The notes beneath the pieces are model-generated. The model worked only from the letters and a program-made list of their open reading frames with translations, searched no databases and was not told the origin of the DNA. Below are positions 24,301-32,210 of a stretch of DNA of 39,109 nt, in pieces. The stretch's first letter is position 1. Each line of letters begins with the position of its first letter. The position numbers and the translations under genes are program-made. The DNA is from Fibrobacter sp. (GTDB lineage Bacteria; Fibrobacterota; Fibrobacteria; Fibrobacterales; Fibrobacteraceae), in NCBI GenBank assembly GCA_017520105.1, contig JAFWRL010000147.1, positions 1 to 39,109 on the forward strand. The letters run 5' to 3'.

Positions 24301-25265
24301 GGAAACTCATATTCTCCAAGAAGTCCATCAACGACGTTCTCCCCATCGTGGGCGATTCCGTGCGCATCAAGCCTCCTTCGGAAGGGGGAATCGCAGTTGA
24401 TCTCAACGGTCTAACCGCACACGAAAAGAACCCGTGGGTACGTATCACGGGCGAACAGCGGATTACCGTCACGAGCCCGCCAGTCGTTACCATGGACAAG
24501 GAGTCCCCGAACTTCGAAAAGACCAAGGATATCGTCCGCAGCGATTCCGCGACCGTCCCAATACTCGTCACCAGCGACAAGCCGCTCACGGCAACACAGG
24601 TCGGCGAAATCTACGGCACGCAGGGCCATTACCTGGGCGACATGAACATGTCCGAACTTGTCGAGAACGAAATCACCGAGATTTCCAAGACCGTAAAGAC
24701 ATCCACCATGCTCGAAGACAAGGAAGCGGTCAAGAACGGAAGCCCGTCCACATCCATTTCGCTGGAAGCAGTCATCACGATGATGGATAGGAACCAAATC
24801 ACTCCAAAGGATGCCAAGAACAGGTACGGCGTAAGCGACGTCATCATCAACGCCTACAATAACGGTCTCTTGACCAAGGACAACCTGCATAATTACATGC
24901 ACGGCACGCCCGAGGACGTCAAGACCATAGCAGAATCCATGGCCGACAGGACGGCGCTCAGCTACAAGACGACCTACTTCACCAGCCTCGGCCAGTTCGT
25001 CAACAGCGATGCAGGCCAAATCGCCTGTAACGACGATATCTTCAAGACGGACGGCGCCGTGAACTGCCTCGGCAACAACGGCCACCTGTACCTCGCCTGG
25101 AACATGCGTTCCAAGGACGGCCGCCTCGCCGGTACCGGCGTCTATATCGCCCGACTCGAAATCCGCCTCATCGTGAACGGCAAGAGGATAACCAAGCGTA
25201 CGCAGGACTTCCTCTGGGGATTCCGTCACGGGGACCTCGCCATTATCGACTTCGACATGAAGTAG
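21360..25265 (+). CDS. Fibro-slime domain surface protein 1
   Basis: A 1301-aa protein with a signal peptide of about 23 residues (LSACAFA|QT). A first beta module covers about 155-215 (FLTPWTNTNAIMYY ... CGWFQ). The fibro-slime region (TIGR02148) covers about 380-525, with LTDDGFWLGQ, GLFLLDDFRWLD and DDDVWVFINNQLVVDIGGQH (about 460-480). Ig-like modules follow, including the EPPVPQIETAFIYDRNGDGRGD motif near 800. A helical module (about 1075-1200) with YGTQGHYLGDMNMSEL precedes a C-terminal domain (HLYLAWNMRSKDGRL ... RTQDFLWGFRHG). Fibro-slime proteins are exported Fibrobacter proteins linked to cellulose adhesion; that role here is inferred. It is a tandem paralogue of the next gene. Shine-Dalgarno AGGAG is upstream. 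Confidence 0.85.
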   Translation: MRISELFYRVIVCLAILSACAFAQTVAVAHIIYDGNVLYYADNESNFVYKALEKGDDGTFTIEFSDERLANGKKDVRHLQFGLGCNGNTCHTDLSPNNKPLLGELFPGYRENSITDGKYKYPYEEIWIVISDDRTLTIYETRPDLAATPKTYIRFLTPWTNTNAIMYYNDTESYMSSVGSPYCGWFQSSISKKITSVNAYFKQTIGTTYIGAEGSTEDESTVQPISLDSAIALSDTIWIVAYPYGAPEIHTNYPGVLGECLPKILPVMMFDWYDGSMNSDGSKDGLYDHKKGAGRTGFDARGVPMFGTGVSEDFGQGGCEGSPMTGMVEKQLGPNGVPVMAKNFPSGCKNSTHLNNWFLPEVVAEKNGQSYTNVTCRDLELTLTDDGFWLGQKDDESPERGLFLLDDFRWLDEARTVENPHYDSITGGNDIPGYHNYGFAMKIQAEFVYVKGQYFEFNGDDDVWVFINNQLVVDIGGQHRKVKKSVDLDDLGLTPGETYPFHIFYAERKRTQSNFMMRTSIDLKVESSMFLTDHSIDSTLIKKEVWQNIREKKLACDFSSDSDTKRTERGPSNFTLFGKSLPLTGVALAKQDTIYYNGIAVTNDFTMLTINTTTISRTQSLPPGTYYVRISLKNNPKEYKDVYFTIPPTELPNIAFAEIIDSSYCFIADVVKQDTLCVNKYWKPLGNKTSRDLNSETLPINLNKNEKLWAGRIYPINVTYVEEWASSYSGITATVKSSNPKLIPCDSLGSPLPNGEIILMEGKNTFYVKATSGIVNENIEVSTAAAKNKSIKWTNITIEEPPVPQIETAFIYDRNGDGRGDSVWIKFSKPLGGNSALDSLKFTFLQTHYELNNVKYRDGESVITVVADGDGFGTAISTGGATEPYNGKITVYYTYTNPQDRSVSIFSVDGLLGDGIGPVIMAAEIGYTDDGKTMLTLTISEGLDAKNAASSMFAFRCYGGNGVTTDIQEADYVSATPANKWKLIFSKKSINDVLPIVGDSVRIKPPSEGGIAVDLNGLTAHEKNPWVRITGEQRITVTSPPVVTMDKESPNFEKTKDIVRSDSATVPILVTSDKPLTATQVGEIYGTQGHYLGDMNMSELVENEITEISKTVKTSTMLEDKEAVKNGSPSTSISLEAVITMMDRNQITPKDAKNRYGVSDVIINAYNNGLLTKDNLHNYMHGTPEDVKTIAESMADRTALSYKTTYFTSLGQFVNSDAGQIACNDDIFKTDGAVNCLGNNGHLYLAWNMRSKDGRLAGTGVYIARLEIRLIVNGKRITKRTQDFLWGFRHGDLAIIDFDMK

Positions 25266-25293
25266 CGAGCCCGAATCCATCGAATCTTTCCAT

Positions 25294-25317
25294 AAGGCAC
25301 CTTCGGGTGCCTTTTTT
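25294..25317 (+). terminator. Intrinsic terminator after fibro-slime gene 1
   Basis: Perfect 8-bp stem AAGGCACC / GGTGCCTT with a TTCG tetraloop and a T-run. The two tandem fibro-slime genes are therefore probably separate transcripts. Confidence 0.9.
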
Positions 25318-25432
25318 GCAGTATTCGGGCGTTTTCTTTCGTTAAAAAATGGAACTTTTCACCCTAACAATAGAAACAACCTTCAAGTGTTGCTGACTTC
25401 GCAATTTATTTTACAATTCAAAAAAAAAATAT

Positions 25433-25444
25433 TGATAATTATCA
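25433..25444 (+). promoter_or_regulatory. 12-bp perfect palindrome upstream of fibro-slime gene 2
   Basis: TGATAATTATCA is a perfect palindrome 52 nt before the ATG at 25497. It contains GATAAT/ATTATC half-sites reminiscent of Fur-type boxes, but is shorter than a full 19-bp Fur box. Confidence 0.3.
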
Positions 25445-25496
25445 CAAGTTTGAATGTATTTTTCAATAAGGGTGAACAGTGTTCAGGGAGTCATGG

Positions 25497-28400
25497 ATGC
25501 GGTTAAAAAACGTCTTCTCAAATTTGCTAATTCTACTATTTTGTGCAGCTATTCCGTCCTTAGCTGCGGATTACAATATTCTTGTCAAAAACGAGAGAAC
25601 CGCCAATAGCGGGACGAGCTTGTACGTGGTTCTTTCTTGGACCGATGGAATGCGGACGCGGCAATCAAGCTGTACATCGCTCAGAAGCTACGGGGACGGT
25701 TCGTTTTATGTTTCCGCATCGATGGAAGCAGACCAAAACCCCAAATTGACCTTCTACACAAACCGCACCTGTTCCACCAGGAACTCCGTTGGCTCTGTAT
25801 CTCCGTTTGCTAGTACAGAACCGGTCTCGGAAAACTTCGTTATTACCATTACCAATACCGGCACAACTGTAACCAACAGTGCCGAAGTTATCGCACCGCC
25901 AGAAACCAATCCCGGTGGCCCCGGAACAACCCCCGGTGGCCCAGGGACAACTCCCGGCGGCCCAGGGACTACCACCCCGACCCATTCCAACAGGAAAGTC
26001 ATACGTTTCTTCGCTCCCTGGACGAATACTTCCGCAATCCTCTATGTCGCTGGCGGCGATTCCGCAAAAATGACGACCGTAAAGAACTATTGTGGTTGGT
26101 TCGAAGCTAGAATTACTCCGCCTAGCGGTTCGCTCCAGGTCTATTTCAAACAGACCATCGGATACGACTACGTGGGCGATCTCCATTACACTAGAATCAA
26201 CCCGGCAACGCAAAACATTTTACTTTCGCTCGACAGCGCTGCAGCGCATTCTGATACCATATGGGTCAAGGCCGGTAAAGAAGTCGGCATCGCGACGACA
26301 GTCTATGAAAAATACCCGGGTATCCTCGGCGATTGCCCCGTCAAGAAACTCCCCGTGATGATGTTCGACTGGCTCCATGGCGAACAGGGCGACGGAGACA
26401 TCAAGACGACAACGAACAGGCGCGATTCCACGGTTACGACTTCTTACGGGAACGGCGCCAAGGACCTCTACTTCAACGACCCGATGTACGCCACAAGCAA
26501 CGACTTCGGCAGTGGCGGATGCGGCGGAAGCAACGCCACGGATAGTCAAAGGCGCGGCTACATGAAAGGCATGGTGGAAGAAACACTCGGTGCCAACGGC
26601 GTCCCCGTACCGGCAGTGAATTTCCCCGAGAACTGCAAGCTCACGACCCATATCGCAAGCTGGTTCTTGCCACAGATTATCGCCAAGAGCAACGGCAAGG
26701 AATACTCGAACGCCACCTGCCGCTCTATCGAATTGGAACTTCAGGATGACGGCCTCTGGCTCGGGAAGAAGGACAACAACAGCCCCGAAGGCGGTCTTTT
26801 CTTGCTGGACGATTTCCAGTACCTCGATGCCGAACAGACTGTTCCGAATCCGTTCTACGACAACATCACCGCGAACCGCAAGAGACACAACTATGGCTTC
26901 ACGATGAAAATCCAGGCGACGTTCGAATACGTCCCCGGCCAATACTTCGAGTTCCTCGGCGACGATGACGTCTGGGTGTTCATCAATAACCGCCTCGTCG
27001 TGGATATCGGCGGTCAGCACGCCCAGGTATCGGGAGCGGTTGACCTCGACACGCTACATCTTGTCGAAGGCGCAAACTATCCGTTCCACATTTTCTATGC
27101 CGAACGCCATATTTCCTCCTCGAACTTCATGATGAGAACTTCCATCGACTTGAAGACCGAAGCAAGCTTGTTCTATCAGGATCTTTCGGCAAACGGCATT
27201 CTCGATTACAAGATTTACCAGATTATCCGTGAACAGGCGCTTTCTTGCGACTTCTCCGGCTCGACCACCAAAGATACCGTAGATGCCCCCTCGAACTTCA
27301 TCTTGATCGGAAGCGGCGCCTATTCCGAGGGCGTCCCGCTGGATAGCGTCGGTGTCTGGTACGGCGGCATCACCATCAAGCCGGGTTATACCGGGTTCAC
27401 CATCAATACCGAAGAGATTAGACAAAAGCGCACGCTCCCGCCGGGAACGTACCAGTTGCGCTTCTCTCTGCAAAAAGACGAAACCCAGTACGACGAAATC
27501 ACTTTCACTATCGACAAGTACGACTCTCCCACAATCAATTACGCCCGTGTCGATGACAGGAACAAATGGACGCTCATGGGCAACGAAATCGATGGCACTA
27601 TCGATACGCTCGGCAAGTGGGTCAACACGCGCTACGCCGTGAATATCGCATTCGCCGAAGACTGGGCTACATTCGACGACATGGTCTATGTCAATACGTC
27701 GAACGCGGCGTTCATCCCCTGCGACGAAAACGGCAACCACATTACGACCGTGATGATGAAAAACGGACGTGCCACCTTCTACGTGAAGGCAACGGCTCCA
27801 GTCCAAGACGTAACGCTCATCGTCGGAAGCAGCGACGAAACGCAAACGGCAGCATGGCGCCACATTTCGTTCATGGAACCGCCAGTGCCGCAAGTGGTGT
27901 TCTCCTGCATTTTCGACAGGGATGGCGATGGCCGCGGGGACAGCGTCTTTGCGAAACTAAGCAAACCTTATGGCAGCACGCTGGTCAACAACTATGTCAA
28001 CTTGGACTCCATCCAGTTGGAATTCGGTGAAAAGTTCCCGGCAATCACCGCCGCAGGCGGAACCATTAAACACAATGACCGCGACAGTACCATGATGATT
28101 ACGACCAACGGTGGATTCGGTACGGTTCCGTTTACCGGTGGCGCAGAAAACGTCTATACCGGAAAAATTACGCCATTCTGGAAATACATGGAAGGCGGCT
28201 CGCAATCGACCATCAGCATCACCGGCGAAGTCACCGACTCCATCGGCCCCGTCATTACAGCAGCAACCATTTCTTACAGCGATGACGGTTCTACGGTACT
28301 TTCACTTACATTCAGTGAAGGTCTGGACTGCGAAAACGAAGCCGACGCCAACTACTTCATATACTGGCCCAAGCAAACTAACATCGAAAGGCAGGATGTC

Positions 28401-29354
28401 GTACCGGACATTCTCTCCAAAGACAAGAAGAACAAGTGGAAATTGATTTTCAGAAGTGCCCGCAACGACAAGGAAGCATACATCCCCGTCATGGGTGACT
28501 CCATCAAGATGATTCCGGGCATCCACATGGACCTCCTACACAGAAGTACTCCGGCAAACAACAAATATGTCCGTATTTCCGGACAACAGAAGGTCGTCAT
28601 CACCAGTTCGCCGGTCGTAACAATTGGCGAAAAGGAAGAGTCGCTAGAAATCATCCAAAGCCCGACGCCCACTGTTCCGAAGCTGTACCAGACGCCTGAA
28701 CCAAAAACAGCCAAGGAAGTTGCTGAAGAATACGGCGTGCAAGGACATTACCTCGGCGAAATGAGTATCTCGAACTACGTCAAGGATGAAGTCACAGAAC
28801 TCAAGGCCGCCGTCAAGAATATCAACGACAAGAGCGTTGAAAGAACGGGCTTGAACATCAAGGATCTTATTGAGACAAAGTCCTATGGTGACATAAAGAG
28901 AGAACTCGAACTCTCTAACGACGAAATCAACGAAATTAGGGACGCTATCAGTAGCGGAATCGTCTCAAAAGAAGACTTGATCGGTATTGCGAACGGAAAC
29001 ACCGCAATCATCGAAGACGTGACAAAGAAGCTTTCCGAAAAGACAACCCTTGAATACCAGACCCACTACTACTCAAGCCTCGGCGTATTCGTCAACAGCA
29101 GTTCGGGCACGCTCTCCTGCACAGACGAACTCTACAACGGAAACTGCCTGGACAACGAAAAGAACGGGAAGCTCTTCCTCGCCTGGAATATGAGATCCAA
29201 TAATGGAAGATTGGTAGGCACGGGCGTTTACATCGCAAGACTTATGTACAAGATAAAAGTCGGGTGGAAAGTCAAAGTGAACCGCACTCAGGACTTCCTC
29301 TGGGGCGTGCGCCACGGCAGGACGAAAGGCTTCGAAATCGACTTAAATTACTAG
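25497..29354 (+). CDS. Fibro-slime domain surface protein 2
   Basis: A 1285-aa protein. ATG 25497 was preferred to a GTG at 25479 because GGGAG lies 6 nt before it and the signal peptide (LFCAAIPSLA|ADY) then starts properly. Residues about 139-160 are a Pro/Gly/Thr linker of three PGGPGTT repeats not found in protein 1. Then come the beta module with FFAPWTNTSAILYV and CGWFEAR, the fibro-slime region with LQDDGLWLGKKD, LFLLDDFQYLD and DDDVWVFINNRLVVDIGGQH (near 488), Ig-like modules with EPPVPQVVFSCIFDRDGDGRGD near 793, a helical module with EEYGVQGHYLGEMSISNY, and the same C-terminal domain (LFLAWNMRSNNGRL, RTQDFLWGVRHG). Cellulose adhesion is inferred from the family. Confidence 0.85.
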   Translation: MRLKNVFSNLLILLFCAAIPSLAADYNILVKNERTANSGTSLYVVLSWTDGMRTRQSSCTSLRSYGDGSFYVSASMEADQNPKLTFYTNRTCSTRNSVGSVSPFASTEPVSENFVITITNTGTTVTNSAEVIAPPETNPGGPGTTPGGPGTTPGGPGTTTPTHSNRKVIRFFAPWTNTSAILYVAGGDSAKMTTVKNYCGWFEARITPPSGSLQVYFKQTIGYDYVGDLHYTRINPATQNILLSLDSAAAHSDTIWVKAGKEVGIATTVYEKYPGILGDCPVKKLPVMMFDWLHGEQGDGDIKTTTNRRDSTVTTSYGNGAKDLYFNDPMYATSNDFGSGGCGGSNATDSQRRGYMKGMVEETLGANGVPVPAVNFPENCKLTTHIASWFLPQIIAKSNGKEYSNATCRSIELELQDDGLWLGKKDNNSPEGGLFLLDDFQYLDAEQTVPNPFYDNITANRKRHNYGFTMKIQATFEYVPGQYFEFLGDDDVWVFINNRLVVDIGGQHAQVSGAVDLDTLHLVEGANYPFHIFYAERHISSSNFMMRTSIDLKTEASLFYQDLSANGILDYKIYQIIREQALSCDFSGSTTKDTVDAPSNFILIGSGAYSEGVPLDSVGVWYGGITIKPGYTGFTINTEEIRQKRTLPPGTYQLRFSLQKDETQYDEITFTIDKYDSPTINYARVDDRNKWTLMGNEIDGTIDTLGKWVNTRYAVNIAFAEDWATFDDMVYVNTSNAAFIPCDENGNHITTVMMKNGRATFYVKATAPVQDVTLIVGSSDETQTAAWRHISFMEPPVPQVVFSCIFDRDGDGRGDSVFAKLSKPYGSTLVNNYVNLDSIQLEFGEKFPAITAAGGTIKHNDRDSTMMITTNGGFGTVPFTGGAENVYTGKITPFWKYMEGGSQSTISITGEVTDSIGPVITAATISYSDDGSTVLSLTFSEGLDCENEADANYFIYWPKQTNIERQDVVPDILSKDKKNKWKLIFRSARNDKEAYIPVMGDSIKMIPGIHMDLLHRSTPANNKYVRISGQQKVVITSSPVVTIGEKEESLEIIQSPTPTVPKLYQTPEPKTAKEVAEEYGVQGHYLGEMSISNYVKDEVTELKAAVKNINDKSVERTGLNIKDLIETKSYGDIKRELELSNDEINEIRDAISSGIVSKEDLIGIANGNTAIIEDVTKKLSEKTTLEYQTHYYSSLGVFVNSSSGTLSCTDELYNGNCLDNEKNGKLFLAWNMRSNNGRLVGTGVYIARLMYKIKVGWKVKVNRTQDFLWGVRHGRTKGFEIDLNY
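25911..25973 (+). repeat. Three 21-bp coding repeats (PGGPGTT linker)
   Basis: Three in-frame 21-nt units, each encoding Pro-Gly-Gly-Pro-Gly-Thr-Thr, differ only at synonymous positions. Repeat number could vary between strains and change linker length without shifting the frame. Confidence 0.9.
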
Positions 29355-29378
29355 AGTTTCGCAATTCTCTCTAAAAAG

Positions 29379-29404
29379 GCACCTGTGCATGCAGGTGCTT
29401 TTTT
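29379..29404 (+). terminator. Intrinsic terminator after fibro-slime gene 2
   Basis: Stem GCACCTG / CAGGTGC, 6-nt loop, then TTTTTT. Confidence 0.85.
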
Positions 29405-29421
29405 ATATGCAAAAATGCGCA

Positions 29422-29454
29422 CAAAAGCAAAAACCGCCGGCGGGGTGCCGGCGG
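29422..29454 (-). terminator. Intrinsic terminator of RNase G gene
   Basis: On the minus strand an 8-bp GC stem (29434-29441 with 29447-29454) and 5-nt loop is followed by TTTTTGCTTTTG, 31 nt after the rng stop codon. Confidence 0.85.
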
Positions 29455-29485
29455 ATTCTTTTATACTCAATACGGAATCGTCAAC

Positions 29486-31021
29486 TTATGCGAAGTTGTA
29501 CAAGTCTGTAATGTCGTTGTTGCTCTTGTCGTACATCCAGAACTGGTTGATGTGGGCATATTCATCTTCCACGAGGGAAATCTTGATGTTATGCTTGTAT
29601 TCCAGATAATTGAACATACGGTTCAAGTCCTTGCAGAGGACATCGACAACTTGGGCGCTGACCACGAGGGTCACTTCGCGGAGACGGCCCTTGGTATGGG
29701 CGCGGGCAAGCCAGCGGTCAATCATTCCCAGCGTCGATTCGAGCGTAGCGATGCGGCCACTGCCGTTGCACACCGGGCAGCATTCGGTCTTTTCGGTCAT
29801 CAGGTTCACACGGACGCGCTTGCGGGTGACTTCCATGAGGCCGAACTGGCTGATCGGGGCGGGGCTAATCGGCGCCTTGTCGCGACGGATGGCCTTGCGG
29901 AATTCCTGATAGACGGCTTCGCGGTCTTCGTCGGTTTCCATGTCGATGAAGTCGATGATGATGAGGCCGCCTACGTCACGGAGACGCAACTGCTTTGCGA
30001 TTTCGTGGCAAGCGTCGAGGTTCGTTTCAAGAATAATCTTGCTCTGGTCCTTGCCGTGCACCTTCGGGCCCGTGTTCACGTCGATGGACACGAGAGCTTC
30101 GGTCTGCTCGATGACGAGGTTGCCACCGCGCGGAAGCGGGACCTGGCGCTGCAGGGAGCGGGCGTAGTCGTTCTCGATCTTGAAGTATTCGAACAAGCTT
30201 TCGCTAGAGCTCCAGAGCTTGACCTTGTCGAGCTTATCCGGAGAGAGAACCTTCAAGTATTCGCGAAGGGCGAAGTACTCGTCGCGGTTGTCGATATACA
30301 CGTAGTCCGTGTTGTCGCCGAAGTATTCGCGAACCGTCTGTTCGATGGAATCGGATTCTTCGTAGATGCAGGTCTCGGGCGGCATGGTTTCGAAGTTGTA
30401 CTTCGTCTGTTCCCACTTGCTTTCGAGCTCGCGCATCTGCTTGTTGATTTCGAATTCGGATTCGTTGAGGCCGTTGGTGCGGACGATGTAGCCCACGTCG
30501 CGGCCCTTGAGACGGCGGACGACCTTCTTGAACTCGCGGCGCTTGACCGGATCGCGTTCGCGCTTCGAGACGCCGACGAAATTTGTACCGGGCATGCAGA
30601 CCAGGAAACGGCCAGCAAAACTCAAGTGTGTCGTCAAACGGGCACCCTTGGTGCTAATCGGTTCCTTGACCACCTGCACCATGATTTCTTGGCCTTCCTG
30701 GAGAATTTCGTCAATCGAAATTTCCTTAGAGGCATCGCCTTCGTCATCATCGTCACCATATTCGCGGCGCAACAGTTCGTTGCGGTCCATGGCGTCTTCC
30801 TGATGCAAAAAGCCAGCCTTCTCAAGACCAATGTCAATGAATGCCGCCTTGAGTGCGGGGAGCACCTTCTGAACGACACCCTTATAAATATTGCCCAGAA
30901 CTCGATTAGAGGAAACACCTTCAACAACCAATTCCGCAAGTTCACCATCTTCCATGATGGCGATGCGCTTTTCGTACGGTGTTTTACTAATCAAGATTCC
31001 GCGCTTACACTTATTTGCCAT
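29486..31021 (-). CDS. rng: Ribonuclease G/E family endoribonuclease
   Basis: A 511-aa protein. The start at 31021 was chosen because AGGAG precedes it and family homology begins there (KRGILISKTPYEKRIAIMEDGELAEL); the frame stays open upstream but encodes low-complexity spacer. An S1 RNA-binding domain covers residues about 38-128 and carries an acidic insertion (YGDDDDEGDASKE, about 89-100). The catalytic domain has Asp314 (VSIDVNTG) and Asp357 (IIIDFIDM), the positions that bind the metal ion in RNase E. The Zn-link CPVC (Cys415, Cys418) follows. It would cleave single-stranded RNA in rRNA maturation and mRNA decay. It lacks a long C-terminal scaffold, so RNase G-like size. Confidence 0.93.
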   Translation of the reverse strand: MANKCKRGILISKTPYEKRIAIMEDGELAELVVEGVSSNRVLGNIYKGVVQKVLPALKAAFIDIGLEKAGFLHQEDAMDRNELLRREYGDDDDEGDASKEISIDEILQEGQEIMVQVVKEPISTKGARLTTHLSFAGRFLVCMPGTNFVGVSKRERDPVKRREFKKVVRRLKGRDVGYIVRTNGLNESEFEINKQMRELESKWEQTKYNFETMPPETCIYEESDSIEQTVREYFGDNTDYVYIDNRDEYFALREYLKVLSPDKLDKVKLWSSSESLFEYFKIENDYARSLQRQVPLPRGGNLVIEQTEALVSIDVNTGPKVHGKDQSKIILETNLDACHEIAKQLRLRDVGGLIIIDFIDMETDEDREAVYQEFRKAIRRDKAPISPAPISQFGLMEVTRKRVRVNLMTEKTECCPVCNGSGRIATLESTLGMIDRWLARAHTKGRLREVTLVVSAQVVDVLCKDLNRMFNYLEYKHNIKISLVEDEYAHINQFWMYDKSNNDITDLYNFA

Positions 31022-31156
31022 TAAAACTCCTAAAGGGTAAAGCAAAACTTGATAGATATCCCCAAGACCGGTCCAAAAGTATGGATCGCATCCGAGCTCC
31101 CGGTGTTTCTTGACGGAAAGTACCGCCCGCCTGCATCGCAAAGCCTGGGGACCATA

Positions 31157-31195
31157 AATATAGATAAGTAGGAAGTAGGAAGTAGGAAGTAGGAA
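31157..31195 (-). promoter_or_regulatory. Putative rng promoter with heptamer array in the -35 region
   Basis: TATATT on the minus strand (complement of 31157-31162) lies about 135 nt upstream of the RNase G ATG. Five nt further upstream begin four exact, uninterrupted copies of TTCCTAC (31168-31195), which fill the place of the -35 hexamer. No canonical TTGACA is seen. Confidence 0.45.
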
Positions 31196-31366
31196 GGGGA
31201 AAGTGGGGGAATTGTAAGAGAAATGTGCGAAAATTTGATAAATGAGCGTAGCGAAAGTACAATTGGGAGTTGGACGAGCGAGGCGAGAGCAGCAAAATGA
31301 GTTCACTCATTCTTATTGCCGAGCTGATGCCGTCATGCCACGAAGAGGAATGACGTCAACGCTTTC

Positions 31367-31392
31367 GTCATCCTGAACGTAGTGAAGGATCC
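31367..31392. repeat. Dispersed intergenic element, copy B
   Basis: A compact 26-bp copy running from GTCATCCTGA to AAGGATCC with an 8-nt centre. Confidence 0.6.
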
Positions 31393-31401
31393 AGCGGAGT
31401 T

Positions 31402-31422
31402 AGACGAGAGGCGAGAGAACGC
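31402..31422 (+). repeat. Short heptamer tract (AGACGAG type)
   Basis: Two to three 7-nt units (AGACGAG, AGGCGAG, then a degenerate one). The same GACGAGAG word recurs at 31434-31441 and in the array at 9228-9241. Confidence 0.5.
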
Positions 31423-31470
31423 CCTTTGGGCTACAGACGAGAGAAATTTTAGTTTGCAGAACTTAGAGAA

Positions 31471-31505
31471 TAACTATTGACTAATAACTAACGACTAATT
31501 AAATT
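31471..31505 (+). repeat. Heptamer array (NRACTAA type) before tandem membrane genes
   Basis: Five 7-nt units in register (TAACTAT, TGACTAA, TAACTAA, CGACTAA, TTAAATT) end 8 nt before the ATG at 31514 and must contain or replace that gene's promoter and ribosome-binding region. Confidence 0.6.
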
Positions 31506-31513
31506 AATCTGCG

Positions 31514-32206
31514 ATGAAAAAATGTGCCAAAAATCAAACCGAAGAATCTCTGGAAGCGTTCAAGAAGCGTATTCGCAAGATGACGCTAGATGAACTTTAT
31601 GACGAGCTGGACGCTGCCGAAAAAGCAGAGTCCGACGAGCGCATGGATATCATCATCGAACGGATGGACAAGCTTGAGCCGATTGAGCAAAAGAAAAAGG
31701 AAATCGAGAAAAAACGAAAACGTCTTAAGGACACCTTTGTTTATTGGCCATTTTGCACCCTCTTTGGAAGCTATTATATCACCTTGCAATTTTTTTACTT
31801 CCATAAATACGGTCAATTCTTAGAGCGCCATAAAAGATTACCATATAAAGCACCTATTCCAGAGGTATTATTATACACGCCTTACGTCAGCTTTGTCATC
31901 GGTTTTCTCTTGGCGTATTTTTGGGGTTACTTACAACAGAAACAGAGGGCTTTAGATTTAGGCATCACCGGACTATGCTTATCTAAAGGGGCATTGGGTT
32001 TGATTGTTGGAAGTTATCCTGGATTTTTCATAACGCCTGGAACCTTCCTTTCGAGATTTATAGCATGCATCGTCGCTACGCTTTCGCTAGTATTCATGTA
32101 CAACGTATTCAAGCCCAAATGCAAAGGACGTTTTTACGATAGTGCATGGCCATTGCTATTGATTACTATTGCAATCGAACAAATCGGCTGGCTGGAACAT
32201 TTGTAA
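31514..32206 (+). CDS. Multi-pass membrane protein, tandem copy 1
   Basis: A 230-aa protein. Residues 1-70 are charged and helical (RKMTLDELYDELDAAEKAESDERMDIIIERMDKLEP). Four to five hydrophobic segments follow (near 74-96, 118-141, 150-172, 180-198 and 208-225). The C-terminus is IAIEQIGWLEHL. The next gene has the same layout and matching motifs (LDELYE-LD, YPGFF-TP--SLSR, AIEQIGWL), so they are tandem duplicates. No known family was recognised. There is no Shine-Dalgarno; a heptamer array lies immediately upstream. It is AT-rich compared with the core genes nearby. Confidence 0.7.
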   Translation: MKKCAKNQTEESLEAFKKRIRKMTLDELYDELDAAEKAESDERMDIIIERMDKLEPIEQKKKEIEKKRKRLKDTFVYWPFCTLFGSYYITLQFFYFHKYGQFLERHKRLPYKAPIPEVLLYTPYVSFVIGFLLAYFWGYLQQKQRALDLGITGLCLSKGALGLIVGSYPGFFITPGTFLSRFIACIVATLSLVFMYNVFKPKCKGRFYDSAWPLLLITIAIEQIGWLEHL

Positions 32207-32210
32207 TTTC

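Larger units (their letters stand above)
31022..31513. other. Repeat-rich intergenic spacer, no gene seen
   Basis: This 492-bp spacer between divergent genes holds, in order: the rng leader, the putative rng promoter with its (GTAGGAA)4 array, the palindrome AATGAGT-TC-ACTCATT near 31289-31304, an imperfect inverted repeat around 31331-31355 (GTCATGCC / GGAATGAC), the dispersed element at 31367-31392, and GACGAGA- and ACTAA-type heptamer tracts. No convincing coding region was found. Confidence 0.6.

Noticed and set aside
25433..25444. A complete Fur box
   Set aside because: Only a 12-bp palindrome is present; a full 19-bp site is not, so it is listed as an unassigned palindrome.
31168..31195. 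CRISPR-like repeat
   Set aside because: Units are 7 nt with no spacers; no CRISPR array or cas gene is seen in the window.
31022..31306. N-terminal extension of the RNase G frame
   Set aside because: It translates the heptamer array and spacer; AGGAG and family homology place the start at 31021.
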